Origin: Rhodobacteraceae bacterium HLUCCA08
Lineage (GTDB): Bacteria > Pseudomonadota > Alphaproteobacteria > Rhodobacterales > Rhodobacteraceae
Reading direction: 5' to 3'
DNA length: 64,000 nt
Assembly: GCA_001314655.1 (NCBI GenBank)
Contig: LJSF01000016.1
Coordinates: 1-64,000 of the forward strand
This document shows positions 53,659 through 61,930 of the stretch, piece after piece. Position 1 is the first letter of the stretch. Each line of letters starts with the position of its first letter. The position numbers and the translations under genes were made by a program. The notes beneath the pieces are model-generated. The model saw nothing but the letters and a program-made list of their open reading frames with translations, had not been told where the DNA came from and did no database searches.

Positions 53659-54393
53659 GTGCGCGATTGGCAAGGCAAGCGGTATTGGCTGGTTGGGGCC
53701 AGCGAAGGGCTGGGCAAGGCCCTGGCCGGGCATCTGAGCCGCGCGGGATGCGAAGTGATCCTGTCGGCCCGTGGCCGCGACGGCCTGGATGCCGTCGCCG
53801 CCGGCCTGCCCGGCAAGGCCCATGTCGTGCCGATGGATATCACCGACGATGCCAGCGTCGCCGAAGCCGCCGGACAGGTCGGCCAGATCGACGGTCTGGT
53901 CCTGCTGGCCGGTGTCTACTGGCCGATGAAGACCCAGGCCTGGGACGCCGAAAAGGCCGTCGCCATGGCCGATGTGAACTTCACCGGTTTCGTCCGGGTT
54001 CTGGGCCATGTCGTGCCCGATTTCGTCGCCCGCGATTCGGGGCATATCGTCATCACCTCGTCGCTGACCGGGTTCCGGGGCCTGCCCGGTTCGATCGGCT
54101 ATACCGCCGCCAAGGCGGGCACGATGTCGCTGGCCGAATGCATGCATGCCGATCTGCGCAATACCGGGGTGGCGGTGCAGGTGGTCAATCCCGGCTTCGT
54201 CCGCACCCGTCTGACCGACAAGAACGATTTCCGCATGCCCCAGATCATGGAACCCGAGGCCGCGGCGCGTGAAATCTACGAACACATGCTGGACGACAGC
54301 TTCAAGAAAAGCTTTCCCGCGCCCCTGTCCTGGCTGTTCCGGCTGGGTCAGTTCCTGCCCGACTGGCTGTATTACCGCACCTTCGGGCGCTGA
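53659..54393 (+). CDS. Short-chain dehydrogenase/reductase
   Basis: This 244-residue classical SDR has an NAD(P) motif VGASEGLGKALA near residues 12-23, NNAG-equivalent LAGVYWP, and the catalytic SSLTGFRGLPGSIGYTAAKAG (Ser...Tyr-x-x-x-Lys) near 135-155. GTG 53659 is used as start because AAGGAGGGTGAT lies directly upstream; a TTG at 53638 is less likely. It lies 82 bases after DUF1365 on the same strand and probably belongs to the same stress-response unit. The substrate is not known. Confidence 0.87.
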   Translation: MRDWQGKRYWLVGASEGLGKALAGHLSRAGCEVILSARGRDGLDAVAAGLPGKAHVVPMDITDDASVAEAAGQVGQIDGLVLLAGVYWPMKTQAWDAEKAVAMADVNFTGFVRVLGHVVPDFVARDSGHIVITSSLTGFRGLPGSIGYTAAKAGTMSLAECMHADLRNTGVAVQVVNPGFVRTRLTDKNDFRMPQIMEPEAAAREIYEHMLDDSFKKSFPAPLSWLFRLGQFLPDWLYYRTFGR

Positions 54394-54402
54394 CCGCGCC
54401 GC

Positions 54403-54927
54403 ATGATCATCCGCGATCACGTCAAGGGCGACGCAGCCTCGCGCGCCGTCTACTCGGCCTGCGAAGCCTACCGCTATGCGTTGACCCGGGCCTGGGAGGC
54501 CCAGGGCGCGCGCGTGATGTTCGTGATGCTGAACCCGTCCAGGGCGACCGAGGTCCGGAACGACCCCACGGTCGAGCGCTGCGAACGCCGGGCGCGGGTC
54601 CTGGGCTTTGGCGCCTTACGCGTCACCAACATCTTCGCCTGGCGCGCAACCGATCCGCGCCGGATGCGCGCCGCGCCCGATCCGGTCGGCCCCGACAATG
54701 ACGCCGCGATCCTGGACGGCGCCGCCTGGGCCGACCGGATCATCTGCGCCTGGGGCGTGCATGGCGCGCACCTGTCGCGCGGCACGACGGTCGAGGCCCT
54801 GCTGCGCGGGGCGGGCCATCCGCTCTTTCACCTTGGCCTGACGCAAGCGGGGCACCCCCGCCACCCGCTTTATCTGCCCTATACGCGCCGCCCGGAACCC
54901 TGGTCGGCGCCGGCGCCTGTCGCTTAA
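54403..54927 (+). CDS. DUF1643 domain-containing protein
   Basis: This 174-residue soluble protein of the DUF1643 family has FVMLNPSRATEVRNDPTVERCERRAR near residue 45, TNIFAWRATDPRRM near 77, and CAWGVHG near 115, which are the family signature. The function is unknown; the fold resembles uracil-DNA-glycosylase-like proteins in my memory, but I cannot verify that here. It starts nine bases after the SDR stop and so is probably co-transcribed. Confidence 0.85.
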   Translation: MIIRDHVKGDAASRAVYSACEAYRYALTRAWEAQGARVMFVMLNPSRATEVRNDPTVERCERRARVLGFGALRVTNIFAWRATDPRRMRAAPDPVGPDNDAAILDGAAWADRIICAWGVHGAHLSRGTTVEALLRGAGHPLFHLGLTQAGHPRHPLYLPYTRRPEPWSAPAPVA

Positions 54928-55119
54928 CGCGATCTTCAGGTATCGCCGCCAGACTTGTCCCCGGTGTGGGCGATCCCCGGCGCGGTGCGGACCGTGCCGA
55001 TGACGTATCGGTCGGCCGTTAACCATTCTACGCGGTTGATGCGCTATACTGATCGCCAAAGGGGTATGATCGTGGGGTTCCGTTCCGCGCGGGGCCGGTG
55101 CAGTGCACGGGGTGACAGG

Positions 55120-55995
55120 ATGTTGGGTATTCTTTCGTTGCTTGGAATCGCGCTTGCCGGCGCGGCCCTTGTCGGATTCGGCGATGACGACGATATGGAG
55201 GCCGACGACCCCCGCCCCGATCTGGAGGAAGAGGCCGACGATCCGGTCGAGGACAATCCTGAGCCCGCCGCCGCCGGACGGGTGCTGATCGGCACCGACG
55301 GTTACGACGAACTGGCCGGTGGAGACGGTGCCGATACGATCGACGGGCTCGGTTTCCAGGACCATATCGAAGGCTTCGGCGGCGACGATTCCCTGGCCGG
55401 CGGCGACGGTAACGACGAAATTCACGGCGGCGACGGCAACGACCTGATCGAGGGCGACACCGGTAACGACACCCTGTTCGGCCACAACGACAATGACACG
55501 ATCTTTGGCGGCGACGGCGACGATACGCTGATCGGCGGGGCGCAGGACGACGTTCTGGATGGCGGCGCCGGAAATGACGAGATCTCGGGCGGTTGGGGCG
55601 ACGATACGATCGTGGGCGGCACAGGCTCCGACATGCTTCAGGGCAGCGGTGGCAACGACCTGATCGACGGCCTGACCGGCGAAGAAGGCGCACCCGAAAC
55701 CGACTATCTCAATGGCGGCGACGGGGACGACACCCTGATCGGCGGGCTGGGCGACTGGCTCTCGGGCGGCACCGGGTCGGACCTGTTCGTGATGGAGACC
55801 GGAGGGCCGGTCACGATCACCGATTACGACAGCACCGAAGACGGGCTGGTCCTGTTCCACGACGGCGCGGAACCGGTGCTGAGCACCGAAGCCGGCCCCG
55901 ACGGCCTGCACCTGCTGGCCGATGGTGCGCTGGCGGCGGTGCTGGAAGGGGTCGATACGCTCGAGTTGTCGGAGGTGTTGCTGATCGGACGCTAG
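55120..55995 (+). CDS. RTX-like calcium-binding repeat protein
   Basis: This 291-residue, very acidic protein has an N-terminal hydrophobic helix (MLGILSLLGIALAGAALVGFG), an Asp/Glu-rich spacer (about 21-48), and about ten nonapeptide repeats of the GGxGxDxUx form at 50-215 (GGDGADTID, GGDGNDEIH, GGDGNDLIE, GGDGDDTLI, GGAGNDEIS and others). These fold into a parallel beta roll with calcium. The C-terminal domain (about 220-291) ends GVDTLELSEVLLIGR. No lytic domain is present. ATG 55120 is preceded by GGGGTGACAGG. Its export route is not certain, see findings. Confidence 0.85.
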   Translation: MLGILSLLGIALAGAALVGFGDDDDMEADDPRPDLEEEADDPVEDNPEPAAAGRVLIGTDGYDELAGGDGADTIDGLGFQDHIEGFGGDDSLAGGDGNDEIHGGDGNDLIEGDTGNDTLFGHNDNDTIFGGDGDDTLIGGAQDDVLDGGAGNDEISGGWGDDTIVGGTGSDMLQGSGGNDLIDGLTGEEGAPETDYLNGGDGDDTLIGGLGDWLSGGTGSDLFVMETGGPVTITDYDSTEDGLVLFHDGAEPVLSTEAGPDGLHLLADGALAAVLEGVDTLELSEVLLIGR

Positions 55996-56002
55996 ACGCC
56001 CT

Positions 56003-56024
56003 GCGGAAATCGTTTGATTTCCGC
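56003..56024. terminator. Strong hairpin between RTX-like gene and rpsO
   Basis: GCGGAAATC (56003-56011) / GATTTCCGC (56016-56024) perfect nine-base stem with loop GTTT, directly after the stop of the RTX-like gene. No T-tract follows. Confidence 0.5.
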
Positions 56025-56140
56025 GGTGATTCCCCCTATCAGCGCCCATCTTCGCCGGATCACCGGCGCAAGATCGCTCCAAGGGCCCTGCTGGACGACA
56101 TCCCGGCTTGCGCCATGACACCCTGACAAAGGAGACCCCG

Positions 56141-56410
56141 ATGTCGATCACCGCTGACGAAAAGACCCGGCTCATCAAGGAATTCGGCACCAAGGACGGC
56201 GATACCGGTTCGCCCGAGGTGCAGGTCGCCATCATGACCTCGCGCATCGCCACCCTGACCGAGCATTTCAAGACCCACAAGAAAGACAACCACGGCCGCC
56301 GCGGCCTGCTCAAGATGGTCGCCCAGCGCCGCAAGCTGCTGGACTACCTCAAGGCCAATGACGAAGCCCGCTATACCGACCTGATCGGAAAGCTGGGCAT
56401 CCGCCGCTGA
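56141..56410 (+). CDS. rpsO: 30S ribosomal protein S15
   Basis: This 89-residue primary-binding 30S protein is identified by [29 protein letters not shown] at the N-terminus, [26 protein letters not shown] and [12 protein letters not shown] at the end. ATG 56141 is preceded by AAAGGAG. The classical partner pnp lies downstream, but bciA sits between. A terminator follows rpsO at once, so pnp likely has its own promoter. Confidence 0.98.
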   Translation: MSITADEKTRLIKEFGTKDGDTGSPEVQVAIMTSRIATLTEHFKTHKKDNHGRRGLLKMVAQRRKLLDYLKANDEARYTDLIGKLGIRR

Positions 56411-56433
56411 CCCGTTGACGCATTGTCGATCCG

Positions 56434-56462
56434 AAAGGCCGCGCCCGGTGCGCGGCCTTTTT
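56434..56462 (+). terminator. Rho-independent terminator after rpsO
   Basis: AAAGGCCGCGC (56434-56444) / GCGCGGCCTTT (56450-56460) perfect stem followed by TT, 23 bases past the rpsO stop. Confidence 0.88.
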
Positions 56463-56502
56463 CGGTCTTGGGGCCTCGGGTTCGGCCACCTAGACTGACC
56501 CC

Positions 56503-57447
56503 ATGGAAGCGAAGCGCGTTCTCTTGCTGGGCGGCACCGGCACGATCGGTCGGGCAACGGCGAAGGCGCTGATCGGGGCAGGCCACAGCGTCACGGCCAT
56601 CACCCGTGCGTCATCGGACGCGCTGGCGGGCTGCGACCAACGGATCGGCCCGGTCACCGACCCGGCGTTCCTGAACCAGGTGGTAGGCTTGGGCGTCGAT
56701 GCCATCGTCTCTTGCCTCGCGTCGCGCACGGGCACCCCGCAAGACGCCTGGGCGATCGACCACGACGCGAACCTGGCGGCGCTGAGGGCGGCGCAGGATG
56801 CGCGCGTTCCGCAATTCATTCTGCTGTCGGCCATCTGCGTTCAAAAACCCCTGCTGGAGTTCCAGCGCGCCAAACTGGCCTTCGAAGCCGCACTCCAGAG
56901 CAGCGGGTTGACCTTTTCCATCATACGGCCCACGGCCTTTTTCAAATCACTGTCCGGACAGATCGGGCGCCTGCGCGCAGGAAAGCCGTTCCTTGTCTTC
57001 GGCGATGGCCGGCTGACCGCCTGCAAGCCGATCAGCGACGCCGACCTCGCGCGGTTCCTGACCCTTTGCCTGACCGATGCGGACAAGCGGAACCGCATCC
57101 TGCCGATCGGCGGTCCGGGTCCGGCGCTGACCCCGCTCGATCAGGGGCGGCTGCTGGCGGACGCGCTGGGGGTGGACCTGAAGGTCCGGCATGTGCCGCC
57201 TGCACTTCTGTCGGGGATCGCGACCGGCCTGGACCTTGTGGGGCGCATTGTTCCGGCCCTCGGAACCAAGGCGGCGCTCGCCCGGATCGGGCACTACTAC
57301 GCGACCGAATCCATGCTGCTCTGGGACGGCCACCGCTACAACGCCCGGGCGACCCCCTCCTTCGGCACGGACACGCTCGCCGGCCATTACGCGGCCGCCG
57401 CGCGCGGGGACACAGCGGATGATCGCGGCGCCCATGCCGTGTTCTGA
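56503..57447 (+). CDS. bciA: Divinyl chlorophyllide a 8-vinyl-reductase, BciA type
   Basis: This 314-residue NAD(P)H-dependent atypical SDR has a nucleotide motif LLGGTGTIGRATAKAL near residue 8. The family-specific block from ICVQKPLLEFQRAKLAFE (near 108) through IIRPTAFFKSLSGQ to LVFGDGRLTACKPISDADLA is that of BciA-type divinyl reductases, which reduce the 8-vinyl group of divinyl (proto)chlorophyllide in bacteriochlorophyll synthesis. No other bacteriochlorophyll gene is in the window. It sits alone between the rpsO terminator and pnp. Its presence points to a phototrophic lineage. Confidence 0.85.
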   Translation: MEAKRVLLLGGTGTIGRATAKALIGAGHSVTAITRASSDALAGCDQRIGPVTDPAFLNQVVGLGVDAIVSCLASRTGTPQDAWAIDHDANLAALRAAQDARVPQFILLSAICVQKPLLEFQRAKLAFEAALQSSGLTFSIIRPTAFFKSLSGQIGRLRAGKPFLVFGDGRLTACKPISDADLARFLTLCLTDADKRNRILPIGGPGPALTPLDQGRLLADALGVDLKVRHVPPALLSGIATGLDLVGRIVPALGTKAALARIGHYYATESMLLWDGHRYNARATPSFGTDTLAGHYAAAARGDTADDRGAHAVF

Positions 57448-57583
57448 CCCGGGCGGGGCCGGGGACAAATCCCTTCCAAAACCACGGCATCTCCTGTAAG
57501 GCCGCTCCATCTGAGACGTGACGCTCGAGACCCCGGCGTTGTGCGAAGGATAGGGGTCGGCGGCAATGGGGCCGCCAATGCAA

Positions 57584-57614
57584 CGGGGACCCGGGAACGC
57601 CCGGGAGTGCCCCG
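57584..57614 (+). promoter_or_regulatory. Long hairpin in pnp leader
   Basis: CGGGG-A-CCCGGG (57584-57595) pairs with CCCGGG-AGTG-CCCCG (57600-57614) around loop AACG. It ends 16 bases before the pnp start. A further stem GGCGGC/GCCGCC lies at about 57560-57576. In E. coli such a leader hairpin is cut by RNase III and controls pnp by feedback. Confidence 0.6.
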
Positions 57615-57630
57615 ATACAGGAAACGCTAG

Positions 57631-59766
57631 ATGTTCAACGAAGTGAAAAAATCCATCCAGTGGGGCGAGGAAACGCTGACACTGGAAACCGGCAAGATTG
57701 CCCGCCAGGCCGATGGCTGCGTCATCGCCACATACGGCGAAACCTCGGTCATGGCCGCGGTGACCTTTGCCAGGACCCAGAAGGAAGGCCAGGACTTCTT
57801 TCCGCTGACCGTCCACTACCAGGAAAAATACTATGCCGCGGGCAAGGTGCCCGGCGGCTTTTTCAAGCGCGAGGCCCGGCCGACCGAAAAGGAAACGCTG
57901 ACCGCCCGCCTGATCGACCGCCCGATCCGCCCGCTGTTCGTGCCCGGCTTCAAGAACGAAGTGCTGGTCATGTGCACCGTGCTGAGCCACGATCTGGTCA
58001 ACGATCCCGACATGGTCGCGATGATCGCGACCTCGGCGGCGCTCACGATTTCCGGCGTGCCCTTCATGGGCCCGATCGCCGGCTGCCGCGTGGGCTACGA
58101 GGATGGGGAATATATCCTCAACCCCGAAATCGAGGACATGCACAAGCTGCGCGACAATCCCGACCAGCGGCTCGACCTTGTCGTCGCCGGGACCAAGGAC
58201 GCGGTGATGATGGTCGAATCCGAGGCCTACGAACTGACCGAGGAAGAAATGCTCGGCGCCGTGACCTTTGCCCATGAACAGATCCAGCCGGTGATCGATT
58301 GCATCATCGACCTGGCCGAAACCGCCGCCAAGGAACCCTTCGACTTCCAGCCGCCGGATTACTCGGCGCTGTTCGACGCGGTGAAGGCCGCCGGCGAGGC
58401 GCAGATGCGTGACGCCTATGCGATCCTCGACAAGCAGGACCGCCAGGCCGCCGTCAGCGCCGCCAAGGACGCGATCAAGGCCGCGCTGAGCGAAGAGCAG
58501 CTGGCCGACCCGAACCTCGGCGCCGCGCTGAAAAAGCTGGAATCGGTCGTGCTGCGGTCCGACGTGGTCAAGAACAAGCGCCGCATCGACGGCCGCGCCC
58601 TGGACCAGGTCCGCCCGATCGAGGTCGAAACCGGCCTGTTGCCGCGGACCCATGGTTCGGCCCTGTTCACCCGGGGCGAAACCCAGGGCCTGGTCGTGAC
58701 CACCCTGGGCACCGGCGACGACGAACAGATGATCGACGCGCTGGAAGGCACCTACCGGTCGAACTTCCTGCTGCACTACAACTTCCCGCCCTATTCGGTC
58801 GGCGAAGCGGGCCGCGTCGGCCCTCCGGGACGTCGTGAGATCGGCCATGGCAAACTGGCCTGGCGCGCGCTGCAGGCCGTCCTGCCCGCCGCCACCGATT
58901 TCCCCTACACGATCCGCGTCGTGTCCGAGATCACCGAATCCAACGGCTCGTCGTCGATGGCCTCGGTCTGCGGCGGGTCGCTGTCGATGATGGATGCCGG
59001 CGTGCCGCTGAAGGCGCCGGTCGCCGGTGTCGCCATGGGCCTGGTGCTGGAAGAGGACGGGGATTTCGCCGTTCTGACCGACATCCTGGGTGACGAAGAT
59101 CACCTGGGCGACATGGACTTCAAGGTCGCCGGAACGGAAAACGGCATCACCAGCCTGCAGATGGACATCAAGGTCGCGGGCATCACCCCCGAGATCATGA
59201 AACAGGCCCTGGCCCAGGCCAAGGAAGGCCGCCTGCACATCCTGGGCGAAATGGCCAAGGCGATGACCGCACCGGGCGAATTCTCGATCCACGCGCCGCG
59301 GATCGAGACGATGCAGATCCCGACCGACAAGATCCGCGAAGTGATCGGTTCGGGCGGCAAGGTGATCCGCGAGATCGTCGAAGTGTCCGGCGCCAAGGTC
59401 GACATCAACGACGAGGGCATCATCAAGATCGCCAGCCCGAACGGCGAAGCGATCAAGAAGGCCCATGACATGATCCATGCCATCGTCGCCGAACCCGAAG
59501 AGGGTGGCATCTACAAGGGCACCGTGGTCAAGATCGTCGATTTCGGCGCCTTCGTGAACTTCTTCGGCAAGCGCGACGGCCTCGTGCATGTCTCCCAGAT
59601 CGAGAACCGCCGCCTGAACCATCCCTCAGATGTGCTCAAGGAAGGCCAGGACGTCTGGGTCAAATTGCTGGGCTTCGACGATCGCGGCAAGGTGCGCCTG
59701 TCGATGAAGATCGTCGACCAGGAGACCGGCGAGGAGATCAAGAAAGAGGAAGAAGAGGCGGAATAA
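57631..59766 (+). CDS. pnp: Polyribonucleotide nucleotidyltransferase (PNPase)
   Basis: This 711-residue exoribonuclease shortens RNA 3' to 5' using phosphate, in the cytoplasm and in the degradosome. It has two RNase PH domains (about 1-140 and 320-540; [22 protein letters not shown] near 85, [14 protein letters not shown] near 340 and [19 protein letters not shown] near 438). The KH domain follows ([18 protein letters not shown] near 568), then the S1 domain ([21 protein letters not shown] near 628). The length is typical. AGGAAA precedes the ATG. It has a structured leader and its own terminator. Confidence 0.98.
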   Translation: MFNEVKKSIQWGEETLTLETGKIARQADGCVIATYGETSVMAAVTFARTQKEGQDFFPLTVHYQEKYYAAGKVPGGFFKREARPTEKETLTARLIDRPIRPLFVPGFKNEVLVMCTVLSHDLVNDPDMVAMIATSAALTISGVPFMGPIAGCRVGYEDGEYILNPEIEDMHKLRDNPDQRLDLVVAGTKDAVMMVESEAYELTEEEMLGAVTFAHEQIQPVIDCIIDLAETAAKEPFDFQPPDYSALFDAVKAAGEAQMRDAYAILDKQDRQAAVSAAKDAIKAALSEEQLADPNLGAALKKLESVVLRSDVVKNKRRIDGRALDQVRPIEVETGLLPRTHGSALFTRGETQGLVVTTLGTGDDEQMIDALEGTYRSNFLLHYNFPPYSVGEAGRVGPPGRREIGHGKLAWRALQAVLPAATDFPYTIRVVSEITESNGSSSMASVCGGSLSMMDAGVPLKAPVAGVAMGLVLEEDGDFAVLTDILGDEDHLGDMDFKVAGTENGITSLQMDIKVAGITPEIMKQALAQAKEGRLHILGEMAKAMTAPGEFSIHAPRIETMQIPTDKIREVIGSGGKVIREIVEVSGAKVDINDEGIIKIASPNGEAIKKAHDMIHAIVAEPEEGGIYKGTVVKIVDFGAFVNFFGKRDGLVHVSQIENRRLNHPSDVLKEGQDVWVKLLGFDDRGKVRLSMKIVDQETGEEIKKEEEEAE

Positions 59767-59790
59767 TCGCCCCTTCCGTTCCCGAAAACG

Positions 59791-59820
59791 GGCCCCGCGG
59801 CGCAGGCTGCGGGGCCTTTT
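59791..59820 (+). terminator. Rho-independent terminator after pnp
   Basis: GGCCCCGC (59791-59798) / GCGGGGCC (59809-59816) followed by TTTT, 24 bases past the pnp stop. Confidence 0.85.
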
Positions 59821-59962
59821 GTCATCGGTCTTCACGATTCGGTCAGGGCCGATGGGCCACAATCGCGAAAAACCTTGACACCATACCGGGCCGCCCGACT
59901 TGGCGAATCCTTGCCGCGCGACCTATGGTGCCGTCGCTGCCACAAATTTCGGACTGCCAACC

Positions 59963-60523
59963 ATGACCACACGTCGCCAATTCATTACCAGCGCCTCTGC
60001 CGCGATCGCGGGGCTGTCCGCTGGCCCCGCCCTGGCCCAGGGTTGGACCGTGCCGCAGGATTTCATGCCGCGGCTGATCCAGCACGGCCGCGAGTATTAC
60101 GCGCCCGGCGAAGTCCATGTCGAACCGACCGAGCGTCGGCTTTACTGGGTGCTCAATGACGGCTACGCGATCCGCTATACCGTCGGGATCGGGCGCGCGG
60201 GCCTGTATGAAAGCGGCGATTTCACCATCGGCGCGAAGAAGGAATGGCCCAGCTGGACGCCGACCCCGGACATGATCGAACGCGATCCGGACAGCTACGA
60301 GCAATATGCAGACGGCATGCCGGGCGGGCCGGAAAACCCGCTGGGCGCGCGGGCGCTTTACCTGTTTTCGGGCAATCGCGACACCTTCCTGCGCATCCAC
60401 GGCACCAACGTGCCCTGGACGATCAACAGCGCCGTGTCCAATGGCTGCGTGCGGCTGGTGAATTCGCATATCGCGCATCTTTATACCCAGGTTCCGATCG
60501 GAACCCGGGCGGTGCTGCATTGA
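59963..60523 (+). CDS. L,D-transpeptidase (YkuD) family protein
   Basis: This 186-residue protein has a signal with a twin-arginine look (MTTRRQFITSASAAIAGLSAG, cut near ALAQG) and a YkuD domain. The catalytic stretch is IHGTNVPW...SNGCVRLVN near 145-165, with the nucleophile cysteine. Such enzymes make or cut 3-3 links in peptidoglycan or attach proteins to it. It lies immediately upstream of a second YkuD gene (four bases between), so the two probably share one transcript. ATG 59963 is chosen because it begins the signal. Confidence 0.92.
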   Translation: MTTRRQFITSASAAIAGLSAGPALAQGWTVPQDFMPRLIQHGREYYAPGEVHVEPTERRLYWVLNDGYAIRYTVGIGRAGLYESGDFTIGAKKEWPSWTPTPDMIERDPDSYEQYADGMPGGPENPLGARALYLFSGNRDTFLRIHGTNVPWTINSAVSNGCVRLVNSHIAHLYTQVPIGTRAVLH

Positions 60524-60527
60524 CCGC

Positions 60528-61097
60528 GTGACCCATCAACGACGCGCCTTCTTGCTGGGAGCGGCCAGCCTTGCCCTGGCCCCGGGCGCGCTATGGGCCC
60601 GGCAGATGGACGGCGATTTCGAGATCCCCGAACATCTTTGGGCGCGCCGGGTGCGGGTGCGCGACGATGCGCCGGCCGGGCAGATCCACGTCCTGACGCA
60701 GCAATTCCGGCTGATCTTCACGCTCGGCGGCGGCGCGGCCTATGCCTATCCGATCGGGGTCGGTGTCGACGGAAGGGCATTTCGCGGCGAAGCACAGGTC
60801 GGTCGCAAGGCCGAATGGCCAAGCTGGACACCGACCGCCAACATGATCGCCCGGGAACCCGGTCTTTATGCCCGCTACGCCGCGGGGGTGCCCGGTGGCG
60901 CACCGGAAAACCCGATGGGCGCGCGGGCGCTTTATCTGCACCGCAACGGGCGCGACACGATGTATCGGATCCACGGCACCTCGCAACCCTGGGGCGTGGG
61001 GCGCGCGGCCTCGGCCGGCTGCATCCGGATGTTCAACAGCCATGTCGCCCAGCTTTACGATCTGGTGCCCGTGGGCGCACCGGTCTTCGCGAAATGA
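60528..61097 (+). CDS. L,D-transpeptidase (YkuD) family protein
   Basis: This 189-residue paralogue of the previous protein starts with GTG (60528). The signal has MTHQRRAFLLGAASLALAPGA, again twin-arginine-like, cut near ALWARQ. The YkuD domain shows PSWTPTANMIAREP near 90, GGAPENPMGARALYL near 120, and the catalytic part HGTSQPWGVGRAASAGCIRMFN near 145-168. The two genes share the PSWTPTP/A, GxPENPxGARALYL and HGT elements and are probably a tandem duplication. A bidirectional terminator follows. Confidence 0.91.
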   Translation: MTHQRRAFLLGAASLALAPGALWARQMDGDFEIPEHLWARRVRVRDDAPAGQIHVLTQQFRLIFTLGGGAAYAYPIGVGVDGRAFRGEAQVGRKAEWPSWTPTANMIAREPGLYARYAAGVPGGAPENPMGARALYLHRNGRDTMYRIHGTSQPWGVGRAASAGCIRMFNSHVAQLYDLVPVGAPVFAK

Positions 61098-61098
61098 A

Positions 61099-61132
61099 GG
61101 GCCCCCGGCATCGCCATGAATGCCGGGGGCCC
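61099..61132. terminator. Bidirectional terminator-like hairpin
   Basis: Perfect 13-base stem GGGCCCCCGGCAT (61099-61111) / ATGCCGGGGGCCC (61120-61132) between convergent L,D-transpeptidase and peroxiredoxin genes. It is followed by GTTC on the plus strand, so the T-tract is poor. Confidence 0.6.
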
Positions 61133-61151
61133 GTTCAACAGTTGCGGACGG

Positions 61152-61805
61152 TCAGGCGGGGTCCTTGACCCAGCGCAGATAGGGCAGCTGCACGTTCATT
61201 TCGCCGAATTTCTCGGTCGCTTCCTCGTCCGACAGGCTGAGCGCGGCAATGACGTCCTGACCCGCGATCCAGTTCGCCGGCGTCGCCAGCGGCACGCCCC
61301 AGGTCTTTTGCAGCGCATCCAGCGCCCGCAGCACCTCGGCAAAGTTGCGGCCCGCGGACATCGGGTAGGTCATCATCAGCTGCACCTTCTTGTCGGGGCT
61401 GACGATGAAGACCGACCGCACCGTGGCGCTATCGGCCGCGCTCCGCCCGTCGGGCAGGTAGAAATCCGCCGGCAGCATGTCGAAGGCCTTGGAGAATTCC
61501 AGGTCGGTATCGGCGACGATCGGAAAGCCCGCCTTGGCCTTGGCATAGGCCTCGATGTCCGATTTCCACTTGCGGTGCTCCTCGACATTGTCGACCGACA
61601 CGCCCAGCACCTTGGTGTCGCGCTTGGCCCATTCCGCGGCCAGCTGGGCGACGGCGCCGAATTCGGTGGTGCAGACCGGGGTGAAATCCTTGGGATGGGA
61701 AAAGATGATCGCCCAGCTGTCGCCGATCCAGTCATGCAGGGCAAAGGTGCCTTCATCGGTTTCGACGGTCAGGTTGGGGATGGTGTCGTTGATGCGCAGG
61801 GCCAT
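61152..61805 (-). CDS. 1-Cys peroxiredoxin (PRDX6-like)
   Basis: This 217-residue peroxiredoxin of the Prx6 group has the peroxidatic cysteine in FSHPKDFTPVCTTEF near residue 46. The arginine partner is in ATVRSVFIVSPDKKV near residue 128, and the C-terminal arm (WKKGEDV-like WIAGQDVIAALSLSDEEA) near 180. No resolving cysteine is seen. It reduces hydrogen peroxide and organic hydroperoxides in the cytoplasm. AAGGAGGACGAC is placed right before ATG 61805. It is divergent from the aldehyde dehydrogenase gene with 125 bases between. Confidence 0.94.
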   Translation of the reverse strand: MALRINDTIPNLTVETDEGTFALHDWIGDSWAIIFSHPKDFTPVCTTEFGAVAQLAAEWAKRDTKVLGVSVDNVEEHRKWKSDIEAYAKAKAGFPIVADTDLEFSKAFDMLPADFYLPDGRSAADSATVRSVFIVSPDKKVQLMMTYPMSAGRNFAEVLRALDALQKTWGVPLATPANWIAGQDVIAALSLSDEEATEKFGEMNVQLPYLRWVKDPA

Positions 61806-61930
61806 GTCGTCCTCCTTGGAGTGATTCCAATATGGATGAGGGATATAGGTTTCCCTCGCCGGTGCCAGAGCCGGCTTGCCGGGAATCCGCCCGGGTGACA
61901 AGGTGTCGCAAATCACCGGCGGAGGGTCCA

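Noticed and set aside
56947-59622. Long minus-strand open frame opposite pnp and bciA (about 890 codons)
   Set aside because: Antisense shadow of pnp. The protein is rich in His, Asp and Gly with no domain, and there is no ribosome site at the start.
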